DNA of 64,000 nucleotides from Streptomyces sp. HmicA12 (GCF_000373565.1 NZ_KB891814.1:61983-125982), one strand, 5' to 3'. Positions 7,664 through 15,909 are shown, counted from the first letter of the stretch. Numbers and translations are program-made. Notes: generated by a model not told the origin, from the letters alone.

Positions 7664-8813
7664 GGGTCGCCTCCGGGGTGGGTGCCCAGCCGGGGGCGTC
7701 GCCGTGCAGGGCGGTGTAGTACGGGTCGCCCGCGCCGATCTCGCCGGCGCGTACGGTGACGTCGGTGAACGCGGACTTGTACAGGGCGGAGATCAGCTCC
7801 AGGCTGGTGCGCCCGTCGGGTCCACTGCTGCGCGGCCGCTCGCCCGCCCGCATCGAGGCGACGAGATCGCGCAGCTGGGCGAGGTGCGAGCTGGGCACGT
7901 CGGTGCCGAAGTCCCGCCAGGCGGCGGCGAGTTCGTCGGGCACGCCGGGTGCGGGGGTGACGACCCAGTCCTCGTTCCCGTATCCGTAGAGGTGCGTCAG
8001 CTCGAGCGTGGCGCGCTCGCAGTCGATGCGGATGCGGCTGACCTCGTCGGGACTGAGGACGCTGTTCACGACGGTGGCCATCGCGCCGCTCTCGAACCGC
8101 ACCAGGGCGGTCGACACGTCCTCGGTCTCCACGTCGTGCACCAACCGGCCCGCCATGGCCCGGACTTCGGTCCACGGCCCGAGGATGTCGAGCAGCAGGT
8201 CCATCTGGTGGATGCCGTGCCCCATCGCGGGACCGCCGCCCTCCGTGGCCCAACGGCCGCGCCAGGGAACGGAGTAGTAGGCGGTGTCCCGGTACCAGGT
8301 GGTCTGGCAGTGCGCGACGAGCGGCCGTCCGACCTCCCCCTTGGCGAGCAGCTCGCGCACGTGCCGGGCGCCGGACCCGAACCGGTGCTGGAAGACGATG
8401 GCGGCGTACGGTCCGCCGTCCTTCCCCTCGGCCGACTCGATCGCGTCGAACTCCTCCAGCGACGGGCACGGCGGCTTCTCGCACCACACCCAGGCACCGG
8501 AGTTCAGCGCGGCGACGGTCTGTTCGCGGTGCAGGGTCGGCGGGGTGCAGATGGTGACGAGGTCGGGCCGCTGCTCGTCGAGCATCCGCCGGAGATCGGT
8601 GTACGGATGCGGCACACCGCCGTCGGCGCAGAACCGGCGAACGGCGTCGTCGTCGATGTCGACGGCGGCGACGACCTCCACCTCGCCTTCCGCGGCGAGC
8701 TGCTGAAGGGCGGGGAGATGGCTGCCCCGGGCGATCCCGCCGGTGCCGATGACGGCGGCCTTGAGGCGGTGGGTACGGGGGCCGGAGCGATCCGGTGCGG
8801 GGGCGTTGCGCAT
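7656..8813 (-). CDS. Gfo/Idh/MocA family NAD(P)-dependent oxidoreductase
   Basis: About 385 residues. The Rossmann site is AAVIGTGGIARGSHLPAL near the N-terminus, followed by CTPPTLHREQTVAALNSGAWVWCEKPPC, with the EKP lysine conserved in this family. The C-terminal half is the usual alpha/beta substrate domain. These enzymes oxidise or reduce sugar hydroxyls such as inositols or glucosides. The ATG at 8813 is preferred; an in-frame GTG at 8828 sits too close to the GGAG. It is the first gene of a three-gene leftward operon with a LacI-type palindrome about 50 bases upstream, which suggests induction by a specific sugar. No transporter gene adjoins. Confidence 0.88.
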   Translation of the reverse strand: MRNAPAPDRSGPRTHRLKAAVIGTGGIARGSHLPALQQLAAEGEVEVVAAVDIDDDAVRRFCADGGVPHPYTDLRRMLDEQRPDLVTICTPPTLHREQTVAALNSGAWVWCEKPPCPSLEEFDAIESAEGKDGGPYAAIVFQHRFGSGARHVRELLAKGEVGRPLVAHCQTTWYRDTAYYSVPWRGRWATEGGGPAMGHGIHQMDLLLDILGPWTEVRAMAGRLVHDVETEDVSTALVRFESGAMATVVNSVLSPDEVSRIRIDCERATLELTHLYGYGNEDWVVTPAPGVPDELAAAWRDFGTDVPSSHLAQLRDLVASMRAGERPRSSGPDGRTSLELISALYKSAFTDVTVRAGEIGAGDPYYTALHGDAPGWAPTPEATHG

Positions 8814-8862
8814 GGGCGCGATCAGCACTCCATCGGTGGGGCGGTGTCGGACAGGAAGGGGA

Positions 8863-8874
8863 GAAAGCGCTTTC
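8863..8874. promoter_or_regulatory. Perfect palindrome GAAAGCGCTTTC, LacI-family-type operator
   Basis: A 12-bp perfect palindrome with the central CG step typical of LacI/GalR operators, about 50 bases before the oxidoreductase operon. No LacI regulator gene lies in this window, so control would be in trans. Confidence 0.65.
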
Positions 8875-8978
8875 CCCCTCGCCGTCGAAACTAAGCGGCC
8901 GAGGATCCGGGGGTCAACACCGAGGTCGGGACGGGGATCGCACCGGAGGTCGCACCGCGGGTCCCCGGAGGCCCGCCG

Positions 8979-9671
8979 TCAGGTCGTGTACACCTCGGCC
9001 AGCGGGTACCCGCCCGCGTCGAAGGTCTCCCGGTCCACCGACATGCCGAACGCGATCTCCAGGCCTCTGAGCAGGCGCGCCCGCCAGTCGGGGATGAAGC
9101 CCTCGTCCACGACGACCGGATCCCCGTCGACGTACCGGATCTCCGGACGGCACCCGGCCTCTTCCATCGCCGGGGCGAGGAAGGACATCTCGGGCGCGTG
9201 GTCGAGGACGCCTCCGCCGGCGAGGGCGCTCTCCGGGTCGACTCGGCCCTGGATCTCGTCCTGCCACACGCGTCGGCCGTCCTCGAAATAGACCATGCAG
9301 TACATGCCGCGCGCGTGGATGTTGTAGAGGAGGACGACCCGGCCGGTGCCGGGCGGGAACGCGAATCCCGGCCGGAAGTGGAGCAGGAAGTCGAACTTCC
9401 CGGCGAGGAAGGACCAGTCGCCCTCCTTTCCGTACGCGGTGACGTCGGGGTCGTCCGGAACCCGTGTCCGCGGATGCGTGCGGTCGTAGACCTCCTTGGC
9501 CTCGTCGCCCACCCGCTCCGGCAGCTCCCAGGGGACGGCGCCGAAGATCACCGCCAGGTCCTGGGGCGCGATGCCCTCCGCGAACACGAGACCGGCCTGT
9601 GTGCCGAGGAGCGGGTCCTTGTCGTCGTGCGGCCAGCGCTCGCCGAGCCATGAGATTCCGTCGTCGTTCAT
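8979..9671 (-). CDS. Hypothetical protein, DUF6461-like
   Basis: A 230-residue soluble protein, not firmly recognised. It begins MNDDGISWLGERWP and contains GLVFAEGIAPQDLAVIFGA, resembling the start of the actinobacterial DUF6461 family, followed by WSFLAGKFDFLLHFRPGFAFPPGTG and VVLLYNIHARGMYCMVYFEDGRRVWQDEIQGR, a beta-rich core with several Trp and Phe. The C-terminus ends RLLRGLEIAFGMSVDRETFDAGGYPLAEV. There is no signal peptide, membrane segment or known catalytic motif. The frame remains open further upstream into the MFS region, but the ATG at 9671 is where family-like sequence begins. It lies downstream of the MFS transporter in the same direction, with a 44-base gap. Confidence 0.65.
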   Translation of the reverse strand: MNDDGISWLGERWPHDDKDPLLGTQAGLVFAEGIAPQDLAVIFGAVPWELPERVGDEAKEVYDRTHPRTRVPDDPDVTAYGKEGDWSFLAGKFDFLLHFRPGFAFPPGTGRVVLLYNIHARGMYCMVYFEDGRRVWQDEIQGRVDPESALAGGGVLDHAPEMSFLAPAMEEAGCRPEIRYVDGDPVVVDEGFIPDWRARLLRGLEIAFGMSVDRETFDAGGYPLAEVYTT

Positions 9672-9715
9672 CACGCCCGGAACCGTAACAGCGGCCTGTG
9701 ACAACGCAGTTGGGC

Positions 9716-10900
9716 TCACGCGCCGACCGCGGGCCGCGCCGCCACCGGCCCTCGCAGCCCCGGCCCGAGCACCGATGTCACCCCCACCGACATCACCGCG
9801 AACACCACCATCGCCGCGGCCGGGGAGGTGACCTGTGCCAGGGCGCCCGCCAGCACGGCGCCCACGCCCTGCATCGTCAGCATGCCGGCCGTGTGCAACC
9901 CCAGCGCGTGGCCGCTGAGTTCGTCCGGGGTCAGGGACACGAGGCGTTCCTGGAGCAGCAGGCCCGCCGAGAAGCCGATGGAGGCGAGGGCCACCGCGCA
10001 CAGGGCCAGCGGCAGCGGTGGACGGGCCGCGAAGACCAGGTACGGGACGGCGAGGAGGAGGCGGAGCGGGGCGGCGAGGCGGGCACGCCAACGCGGCGGA
10101 AGGAAACGGCCCGTGAGGATGTCACCGGCCAGCATGCCGAGGGCCGCGGCGGCGAGCAGCAGACCCGCGTGTTCCGTGTCGTACGGGACGAAGAGCGCCT
10201 CGCAGCCGACGATCAGGCCGTTGGGGACCCAGAGCGCCAGATAGACGTAGCGGCGCGGGACCGAGGACCACAGGCGGGCGTTGCCGCGCATCGTCGCGGT
10301 CAGGGACGGTCGGCCCGCGGACCGCGCCGGGCGGCCGGTCAGGCCGAACCGGGCCACGGCCGCCGCCAGGACGTACAGGCCGGCGGCGATCAGCAGCGTG
10401 CCGCGTGCGGACAGCACCGTCACCAGGATGCCGCCCAGGGCGTAGCCGAGGATCTGGCAGACGCCGGTGCTCATGTTGAGGACGGAGCGGCCGAGCAGGT
10501 AGCCGTCCTTGTCGAGGATGTCGGTGAGCAGGCCGTAGCGGATCCCGCCGCCGAGCGCCGAGGGCACGCCCTGGAGCAGGACGAGGGCGAGCGCGGCCGC
10601 GGTCGGCAGCCCCGGCACGGTCTGGAGCAGCGTGGCGAGGCTCAGGAACAGGGAGAGTCCGGCGAGGGCCGCGCGGGGCGGCAGCCGGTCCGCCGCCGAC
10701 AGCAGGGTGAGCGCGCCGACGACCTGGGCGAGCGCCGGCCCGAACATGGCGAGCGCGGACAGCAGCGGCGAGCCGGTCGAGGCGTAGACGAGCGAGCCGA
10801 GGGCGATGCCGCCGACCGTCTGGGCGGCGACCTGGAGCGAGCAGGCGGCGAAGAAGGGCGAGTATTGGGGCGCGGCGAACAGGTCCCGGTAGGTGCGCAT
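9716..10900 (-). CDS. MFS transporter
   Basis: A 394-residue, very hydrophobic protein with about twelve membrane segments in two halves separated by a basic loop near residues 185-205. The absence of a signal peptide and the opening MRTYRDLFAAPQYSPFFAACSLQ fit major facilitator exporters of the DHA/EntS-like type. It shares a short divergent promoter with an ArsR-like regulator, and an inverted repeat lies between them. This arrangement is typical of regulator-controlled drug or metabolite efflux. The substrate cannot be predicted from sequence. The ATG is taken as start; no strong ribosome site is visible immediately before it. Confidence 0.85.
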   Translation of the reverse strand: MRTYRDLFAAPQYSPFFAACSLQVAAQTVGGIALGSLVYASTGSPLLSALAMFGPALAQVVGALTLLSAADRLPPRAALAGLSLFLSLATLLQTVPGLPTAAALALVLLQGVPSALGGGIRYGLLTDILDKDGYLLGRSVLNMSTGVCQILGYALGGILVTVLSARGTLLIAAGLYVLAAAVARFGLTGRPARSAGRPSLTATMRGNARLWSSVPRRYVYLALWVPNGLIVGCEALFVPYDTEHAGLLLAAAALGMLAGDILTGRFLPPRWRARLAAPLRLLLAVPYLVFAARPPLPLALCAVALASIGFSAGLLLQERLVSLTPDELSGHALGLHTAGMLTMQGVGAVLAGALAQVTSPAAAMVVFAVMSVGVTSVLGPGLRGPVAARPAVGA

Positions 10901-10938
10901 GAGGGGAGGCTGCGGGGGCGCGGCGGCCGGGCGTTAAT

Positions 10939-10958
10939 GTTTCGCGGCACGGCGAAAC
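10939..10958. promoter_or_regulatory. Inverted repeat GTTTCGC-N6-GCGAAAC between MFS and ArsR-like genes
   Basis: Perfect 7-bp arms with a 6-bp spacer in the 82-base divergent promoter, 25 bases before the regulator start and 39 before the transporter. It is well placed for one regulator dimer to repress both genes. The assignment is inferred from position. Confidence 0.6.
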
Positions 10959-10982
10959 GAGCGATCCCGGTACGGAGGCGGC

Positions 10983-12023
10983 ATGGGAATCTGGCAGGTC
11001 GACGCCGACACGCTCGCCGGCAGCCGGTTCGTCGTCTCGTCGCTCGCGGAGACGACGGCGAGCCTGAAGAAGCTCGCCGACCCCACGGCCGCGCACCCCG
11101 GCGAACGACGCTGGCTCGACACCCATCTGCCCGCCTACCGGGCCCGGCTCGCCGCGGACCCGGTGACCGCCGCGCTCGTCGGGGCCGCGCTCGGCAGGAC
11201 GTGGACCGCGGACTTCCTCACCCCCACTCCGTACGGGGTTCAGGACCTGGACCTCGACGAGGGGCTCGGCCGGATCCGGGCCACGTCCGCGGACGCCGTA
11301 CGCGCCGACCTCACCGTCTCGTCCCCCGGCCCGCCGCCCTCCGCGCTCGTCCGCGCCGACGACCTGGCGGAGCGCGCGGCGACGCTCCTGGAGTGGGTGT
11401 GGCGCACGGCGGTGCGGCCCGAGTGGCCGCGGCGGCGACGGGTCATCGAGGCCGATGTCGTCGCCCGTACAAGGGAGTTGACGGTCGGCGGCTGGGCGGC
11501 GGCCTTCGCCGCGATGCGGCCGACGATGCGCTGGCTGGGTGACGGGCGGCTGCGGATCAACGCCCACGACCATCCGCCACGAGACATCTCCGGGGCCCGG
11601 CTGCTGTTCGTTCCGGTGACACCGCAGCAGGGCTGGGTGTCCTGGCCGGAGCCGCCGGCCGGGTCGGTCGCCCCGGCGGACCGGTACGCGGTGGTGTACC
11701 CGTGCGCGGGCGCGCTCGCCGACGCGGACCGGTCGACGCCACCGGGCGCGCTCGCGACCCTGCTCGGCACGGCCCGCGCCCAGGTGCTGGTCCTGCTCGA
11801 ACGCCCTTTGACGACCACCCAGTTGGTGGCCCTGACCGGGCAGGGGCTCGGCTCGGTGGGACGCCATCTGAAGGTGCTGCTCGACGCCCGGCTCGTCGGC
11901 CGCCGCCGGGCCGGTCGCTCGGTGCTGTACTTCCGCACCGCGACCGGGGACACCCTGCTCGACGCCCAGCGGGAGACGGACGACCGGGCCCCCGACCCGG
12001 CCTCGCCCCCGGCCCCGTCGTAG
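10983..12023 (+). CDS. ArsR-family (large, DUF5937-type) transcriptional regulator
   Basis: The 346-residue protein has its winged helix at the C-terminal end: ARAQVLVLLERPLTTTQLVALTGQGLGSVGRHLKVLLDARLVGRRRAGRSVLYFRTATGDTLL, the ArsR-like fold. The N-terminal 230 residues (WQVDADTLAGSRFVVSSLAETTASLKKL) are the domain commonly annotated DUF5937 and probably bind ligand or mediate dimerisation. It is divergent from the MFS transporter and most likely represses it through the repeat at 10939-10958. The start ATG is preceded by GGAGGCGGC. No metal-binding cysteine motif of the arsenic sensors is present, so a drug or metabolite is a likelier signal. Confidence 0.82.
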   Translation: MGIWQVDADTLAGSRFVVSSLAETTASLKKLADPTAAHPGERRWLDTHLPAYRARLAADPVTAALVGAALGRTWTADFLTPTPYGVQDLDLDEGLGRIRATSADAVRADLTVSSPGPPPSALVRADDLAERAATLLEWVWRTAVRPEWPRRRRVIEADVVARTRELTVGGWAAAFAAMRPTMRWLGDGRLRINAHDHPPRDISGARLLFVPVTPQQGWVSWPEPPAGSVAPADRYAVVYPCAGALADADRSTPPGALATLLGTARAQVLVLLERPLTTTQLVALTGQGLGSVGRHLKVLLDARLVGRRRAGRSVLYFRTATGDTLLDAQRETDDRAPDPASPPAPS

Positions 12024-12046
12024 GTTCGTCACTTTCGGGCGCTACA

Positions 12047-12068
12047 GTGCCCCGCGTGACGGGGGCAC
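12047..12068 (+). terminator. Hairpin after the ArsR-like gene
   Basis: GTGCCCC and GGGGCAC pair around an 8-base loop, 24 bases after the stop codon and ahead of uppP. This is a plausible U-tail-free Streptomyces terminator. Confidence 0.45.
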
Positions 12069-12138
12069 ACACGTCCCCGCATGTCCGGCGCGCGCCCGCG
12101 GCCGGTCCCCGCCCGGCCCCTGGATCGCGTGCTCCTCC

Positions 12139-13014
12139 ATGTCTTGGTTCGAATCATTCATTCTCGGACTCGTCCAGGGGCTCACGGAGTTCCTGCCGAT
12201 CTCGTCCAGCGCCCACCTGCGCCTGACCGCGGCCTTCGCGGGCTGGAGCGACCCGGGCGCCGCCTTCACCGCGATCACCCAGCTCGGCACCGAGACCGCG
12301 GTCGTCATCTACTTCCGCAAGGACATCGCGCGGATCATCTCGGCGTGGTTCAGGTCGCTGACGGACAAGACGATGCGGGGCGACCACGACGCCCAGATGG
12401 GCTGGCTCGTCATCGTCGGCTCGATCCCGATCGGTGTGCTGGGCGTGACGTTCAAGGACCAGATCGAGGGCCCGTTCCGCGATCTGCGGCTGACGGCGAC
12501 GACCCTGATCGTGATGGGCGTCGTGCTCGGCATCGCGGACCGGCTGGCCGCCCGGGACGAGACGGGCGGCAAGCACCGCGCCGCCCGCTCGCGCAAGGAG
12601 CTCAAGGACCTCTCGGTGAAGGACGGCCTGATCTACGGCCTCTGCCAGGCCCTGGCCCTGATCCCCGGTGTGTCCCGGTCCGGCGCGACGATCAGCGGCG
12701 GCCTGTTCCTCGGCTACACCCGTGAATCGGCGGCCCGTTACTCCTTCCTGCTCGCCATCCCGGCCGTACTGGCCTCCGGCGTCTTCGAGTTGAAGGACGC
12801 GACGGAGGGCGGGCACGTGTCGTGGGGGCCGACGGTGTTCGCGACGCTGATCGCGTTCGGGGTGGGATACGCGGTCATCGCGTGGCTGATGAAGTTCATC
12901 TCGACCCGGAGCTTCATGCCGTTCGTGTACTACCGGATCGCGCTCGGCATCGCACTGATCGTGCTGGTGAGCGTCGGTGTCCTGAGCCCGCACGCCGCCG
13001 AGTCCGCCGGGTAG
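12139..13014 (+). CDS. uppP: Undecaprenyl-diphosphate phosphatase (UppP/BacA)
   Basis: A 291-residue polytopic membrane protein with both family signatures: LVQGLTEFLPISSSAHL at residues 11-27 (catalytic Glu17 and following polar residues) and PGVSRSGATI at 176-185 with the active Arg180. It dephosphorylates undecaprenyl pyrophosphate to recycle the lipid carrier for peptidoglycan and wall polymers, and raised dosage gives bacitracin resistance. About seven membrane helices alternate with a charged cytoplasmic loop near 135-160. The ATG has no perfect ribosome site (a CTCCTCC pyrimidine tract precedes it). Two small genes follow in the same direction; co-transcription is possible across a 110-base gap. 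Confidence 0.95.
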   Translation: MSWFESFILGLVQGLTEFLPISSSAHLRLTAAFAGWSDPGAAFTAITQLGTETAVVIYFRKDIARIISAWFRSLTDKTMRGDHDAQMGWLVIVGSIPIGVLGVTFKDQIEGPFRDLRLTATTLIVMGVVLGIADRLAARDETGGKHRAARSRKELKDLSVKDGLIYGLCQALALIPGVSRSGATISGGLFLGYTRESAARYSFLLAIPAVLASGVFELKDATEGGHVSWGPTVFATLIAFGVGYAVIAWLMKFISTRSFMPFVYYRIALGIALIVLVSVGVLSPHAAESAG

Positions 13015-13124
13015 GCCGTGTCCGGTCGGGACTCCCCCGCGCAGGACGGCCGGGAGTGACGCCCGAGGGCGTCGCCGGAGAGTCCGGACGGAATGAGCGG
13101 CCCCGTCCTGGGCACGAGGAACCC

Positions 13125-13199
13125 ATGAAGATACTGATCCTCCTGGTCGTCATCGTCGCCGCCGCCATCTGGTTCTCGAAGTCGCGCAGGAACCGGTGA
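13125..13199 (+). CDS. 24-residue single-pass membrane peptide
   Basis: A very short gene preceded by GAGGA. The product is one hydrophobic helix (ILILLVVIVAAAIWF) followed by a basic tail SKSRRNR, so the C-terminus should face the cytoplasm. Its TGA overlaps the GTG of the next gene as GTGA, evidence for real translational coupling. It has the look of a small membrane regulator or a lipid-anchored helper, but no family can be named. It lies 110 bases after uppP. Confidence 0.65.
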   Translation: MKILILLVVIVAAAIWFSKSRRNR

Positions 13200-13429
13200 A
13201 CGCCGGCCCTGGACGTGGGGCGAGCGTCCCGATAGTCGTCCACCCGCCGCTCGGCTCCGGCGGCCGCCGCGTCACCGTGAACGGGCAGATCCTCGGCCTC
13301 GCGCACTCCGACGCGGAGGTGGTGGAGTTCCTGCGCCGCGCCGGGCTCGCCGACGCGGGGGCGCTCCTCGACGATCCGGCCTGGGTGAAGTGGCGGGGCG
13401 GGCACGCCCATCGGTACGAGGCGGCCTAG
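13196..13429 (+). CDS. Small conserved hypothetical protein (77 aa)
   Basis: Starts with a GTG that overlaps the stop of the 24-residue peptide gene (GTGA). The product contains RRVTVNGQILGLAHSDAEVVEFLRRAGL and ends WVKWRGGHAHRYEAA, a compact soluble domain with a beta hairpin followed by a helix. No catalytic motif, signal peptide or membrane segment is present. Codon use is typical of the genome. The tight coupling suggests it works with the membrane peptide. Function unknown. Confidence 0.7.
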   Translation: MNAGPGRGASVPIVVHPPLGSGGRRVTVNGQILGLAHSDAEVVEFLRRAGLADAGALLDDPAWVKWRGGHAHRYEAA

Positions 13430-13469
13430 AAGCTCGTGAGGCGCTTCCGGCGCCCGAGCCGGACGTGCG

Positions 13470-14705
13470 TCAGGCGCCCGGGACCTGCGGGACGTCCTTG
13501 ACGAACACGAGCCCGTCGCAGTCCGTCAGGTGGGACGGGTCGAGCGAGGCGTAGCCGAACCAGGGCGACTCGCGGAGCGCGGGCGGCGTCTCGCCGAGAA
13601 CGGCGGCCAGGCGCCCGGCGTCGATCACGGCGCACTCCTGCGGGAGCGCGTACAGGAGTCCTTCGAGGGTGTCCGGCGGCGGAGTGCCCACGCCTTGATG
13701 CCGGATCGTGCCGAGCGCCATGGCCACGAAGGCGTACTCCGCGCCGAGGCGGGCGCCGACGAGTGCGCCCGCGCTCCACCACTCCAGCAGCGGGTGGTCC
13801 CACATACGCATCGTGCTCCGGCGCCGCTGCAGGTGGGAGTTGTGGGCGAAGACCAGGGTCGGGCCGCGGTCGGCTAGGGCCAGGAGGTTGTCGGCCATCA
13901 TCGAGTCCCGTACGCCGAGGAGCCGGGTCATCCGGCCCGGCGAGGTGTCGGCCATGCCGTGGTGGTAGCGCAGCAGGCCGACGGCGCTGCGTCCGTGCAG
14001 ACGGGCCCGCTCCCACGCCCCCCGCGAGGTGACCTCGATCAGGTGCGGGGTCTGTGCGTCGAGCAGCGCCACCAGGTCGTCGGCGAGCAGCCGAAGGCGG
14101 CACGCCTCGGCCGAACGCCCCACGGACCGGGCCGGATCCATCATCGCGGCGGGCTCGGTCCAGCGGTCGTCGGCGCCGAGCAGAGTGTCGAGCGTCCGCG
14201 CGGTGCACGGGAGCAGGTCCGCGGCGACGTGGTCCGCGAGGTAGCCGTGGAGCGCGGTGAGGGCCTGGCGGGGACTCTCGGCACCGGTGATCTCCAGCGG
14301 GCCGTCGAACCCGGCGAAGCGGAGCTGGTCGGCGGCGGCCCGGCCGGTGTTGAACTCCCTTGCCCAGCGCACGAGTTCCCGGTTGGCCGCGGAGGCGCCG
14401 AACCCGTGGCTGAAGCCGTGCGCCATGACGTCGTCGAGGGTGCCCGTGCCGGACGTGACGTAGTCGTCCACGATCAGGCCCTTCAGGCAGTCGCTCTCGA
14501 TCGTGATCGTGCGGTAGCCGTGCTCCTCGACGAGCTGCCGGAACAGACCGTCGCGGACGTCGAGCAGCGCGTCCTCGCCGTGGGTCGGCTCGCCGAGGGC
14601 TAGGAGCCGGGGCCGGGACGCCAGCAGCCCCAGCACGGTGTCGGCCTCCAGGGCATGGACGGTGGGGGTGATGTCGGTGAGGTCCGGAGCCTTCGTGTCA
14701 GCCAT
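13470..14705 (-). CDS. Erythromycin-esterase family protein
   Basis: A 411-residue protein of the EreA/EreB-like fold. Key segments are LLALGEPTHGEDALLDVR (the Glu-His-Gly-Glu motif of the active site, near residues 34-45), YRTITIESD, FAGFDGP, and VFAHNSHLQRR (second histidine motif). Family enzymes open macrolide lactones, but many streptomycete members have other or unknown substrates, including succinoglycan-type esterases. The ATG at 14705 is used; the longer open frame upstream is antisense to the regulator gene. It is divergent from a tandem-MerR regulator across 69 bases, which suggests drug-responsive expression. Confidence 0.85.
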   Translation of the reverse strand: MADTKAPDLTDITPTVHALEADTVLGLLASRPRLLALGEPTHGEDALLDVRDGLFRQLVEEHGYRTITIESDCLKGLIVDDYVTSGTGTLDDVMAHGFSHGFGASAANRELVRWAREFNTGRAAADQLRFAGFDGPLEITGAESPRQALTALHGYLADHVAADLLPCTARTLDTLLGADDRWTEPAAMMDPARSVGRSAEACRLRLLADDLVALLDAQTPHLIEVTSRGAWERARLHGRSAVGLLRYHHGMADTSPGRMTRLLGVRDSMMADNLLALADRGPTLVFAHNSHLQRRRSTMRMWDHPLLEWWSAGALVGARLGAEYAFVAMALGTIRHQGVGTPPPDTLEGLLYALPQECAVIDAGRLAAVLGETPPALRESPWFGYASLDPSHLTDCDGLVFVKDVPQVPGA

Positions 14706-14710
14706 GCCGT

Positions 14711-14724
14711 CAACGCTATCGTTG
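14711..14724. promoter_or_regulatory. Inverted repeat CAACG-ctat-CGTTG in the esterase/MerR promoter
   Basis: A perfect 5+5-bp dyad immediately upstream of the esterase start and 50 bases before the regulator. It is a candidate site for the tandem-MerR protein, inferred from position. Confidence 0.4.
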
Positions 14725-14774
14725 AACCTTCGGTGGAAACTTTTCGCGGACTCACCGTTGAGGGCAAGGCATTC

Positions 14775-15491
14775 ATGACATCGAAGCTTCAAAGAAGAGA
14801 CCGTCTCAGGCCGGTCGATCTGGCGCGCGAGCACGGTCTGTCCACGCAGGCCGTCAGGAACTACGAGGAGGCGGGCATCCTCCCGGCCGCGGCCCGCACG
14901 CCGCACGGCTACCGCACCTACACGCCGCGCCACGCACTCGCCCTGAGCGCGTTCCTCGCCCTGGTTCCCGGACACGGTCACGCGACGGCGACGGCGATCA
15001 TGCGCGCGGTGAACGAGGGAACCGTCGACGAGGCGCTGCGCCTGGTCGACGAGAGCCATGCCCAGCTGCTCGACGACCGCCGGACCCTCCAGTCGGTCGA
15101 GCACGCCCTGCGCGGGCTGGAGCCCGTCGCGGAGGCGTCGGGGCGTGCCGTCCGGTTCATCGGGCCACTGGCCGCGGAACTCGGTGTGCGGCCCGCCACA
15201 CTGCGCAAGTGGGAGGGCGCCGGCATCGTACGGCCGCGCCGCGACCGGCAGACCGGCTACCGGATCTACGACGAGGCCGACGTGCGGGACGCCCGGCTGG
15301 CCCACCAACTCCGGCGCGGGGGCCACCTGTTGGAGCAGATCGCCGATCTGATCACACACGTACGGGCGGCGGGGGGACCCGAGCCGCTGGAGGCCACGCT
15401 GCGCGACTGGCACGGGCGGCTGTCGGCCCGCGGGCGCGCGATGCTGGCCGGGGCCGCCGAGCTGGAGACGTACCTGCGCGCGACGGCGTGA
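14775..15491 (+). CDS. TioE-family tandem-MerR transcriptional regulator
   Basis: A 238-residue protein with two MerR-type DNA-binding modules. The first (residues about 12-50) reads LRPVDLAREHGLSTQAVRNYEEAGILPAAARTPHGYRTY; the second (about 123-165) reads IGPLAAELGVRPATLRKWEGAGIVRPRRDRQTGYRIYDEADVRDA. Most MerR proteins have only one. The architecture matches TioE-type regulators first noted in the thiocoraline cluster. The middle segment links the modules; no metal-binding cysteines are seen. The ATG follows a GGGCAAGGC site. It is divergent from the erythromycin-esterase-like gene, its probable target. Confidence 0.85.
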   Translation: MTSKLQRRDRLRPVDLAREHGLSTQAVRNYEEAGILPAAARTPHGYRTYTPRHALALSAFLALVPGHGHATATAIMRAVNEGTVDEALRLVDESHAQLLDDRRTLQSVEHALRGLEPVAEASGRAVRFIGPLAAELGVRPATLRKWEGAGIVRPRRDRQTGYRIYDEADVRDARLAHQLRRGGHLLEQIADLITHVRAAGGPEPLEATLRDWHGRLSARGRAMLAGAAELETYLRATA

Positions 15492-15504
15492 CCCCGGCCC
15501 GGCG

Positions 15505-15909
15505 TCAGGGGCGGACGGCCACCGCGTCCACCTCGAACAGCATTCCCGGCAGCGCGAGCGAGGCGACGCCGCTGAGGGTCTGCGCGGGCAGGCAGTCGCC
15601 GAAGCGGGCGTGCAGGGCCTTGCCGAGGATCTCCAGCTTGCCGAGGTCGTGGTCGACGATGAACGTGCCGAGCCTGACGACGTGCTCGTAAGCGAGCCCG
15701 ACCCCTTCGAGGGCCGACCTCAACCGGTCGAAGGCCAGGTCCACTTGAGAGGCGAAGTCGGCGTCGATCGGGGCGCCGGTCGCGTCGGAGGCGTACTGCC
15801 CGCCGATGAAGACGAGTTCGCCGGGGGCCGACGCGGCATGGCTGTAGCCGAACGGGGTCGGGTCGTGCAGCGTGGCCGGGTTGGTGAGGGTGCGCTGGTC
15901 CGTGGTCAT
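15505..15909 (-). CDS. RidA (YjgF/UK114) family protein
   Basis: A 134-residue single-domain protein with the family layout: PFGYSHAASAPGELVFIGGQYASDATG, the central VRLGTFIVDHDLGKL, and C-terminal PAQTLSGVASLALPGMLFEVDAVAV. The usual arginine of the imine-deaminating RidA clade (in the R-x-C segment) is replaced: the sequence reads PAQTLSGV, so this is a Rid1-7-type paralogue rather than canonical RidA. It is convergent with the tandem-MerR gene (13-base gap). The substrate, probably an enamine or imine, is unknown. Confidence 0.85.
   Translation of the reverse strand: MTTDQRTLTNPATLHDPTPFGYSHAASAPGELVFIGGQYASDATGAPIDADFASQVDLAFDRLRSALEGVGLAYEHVVRLGTFIVDHDLGKLEILGKALHARFGDCLPAQTLSGVASLALPGMLFEVDAVAVRP

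Noticed and set aside
10122..12032. Long leftward open frame over the ArsR-like gene
   Set aside because: It covers the complementary strand of a good HTH gene and has no family-like segments.
12914..13411. Leftward 165-codon frame over the small genes after uppP
   Set aside because: It is off-frame antisense to the GTGA-coupled pair and has no start context.
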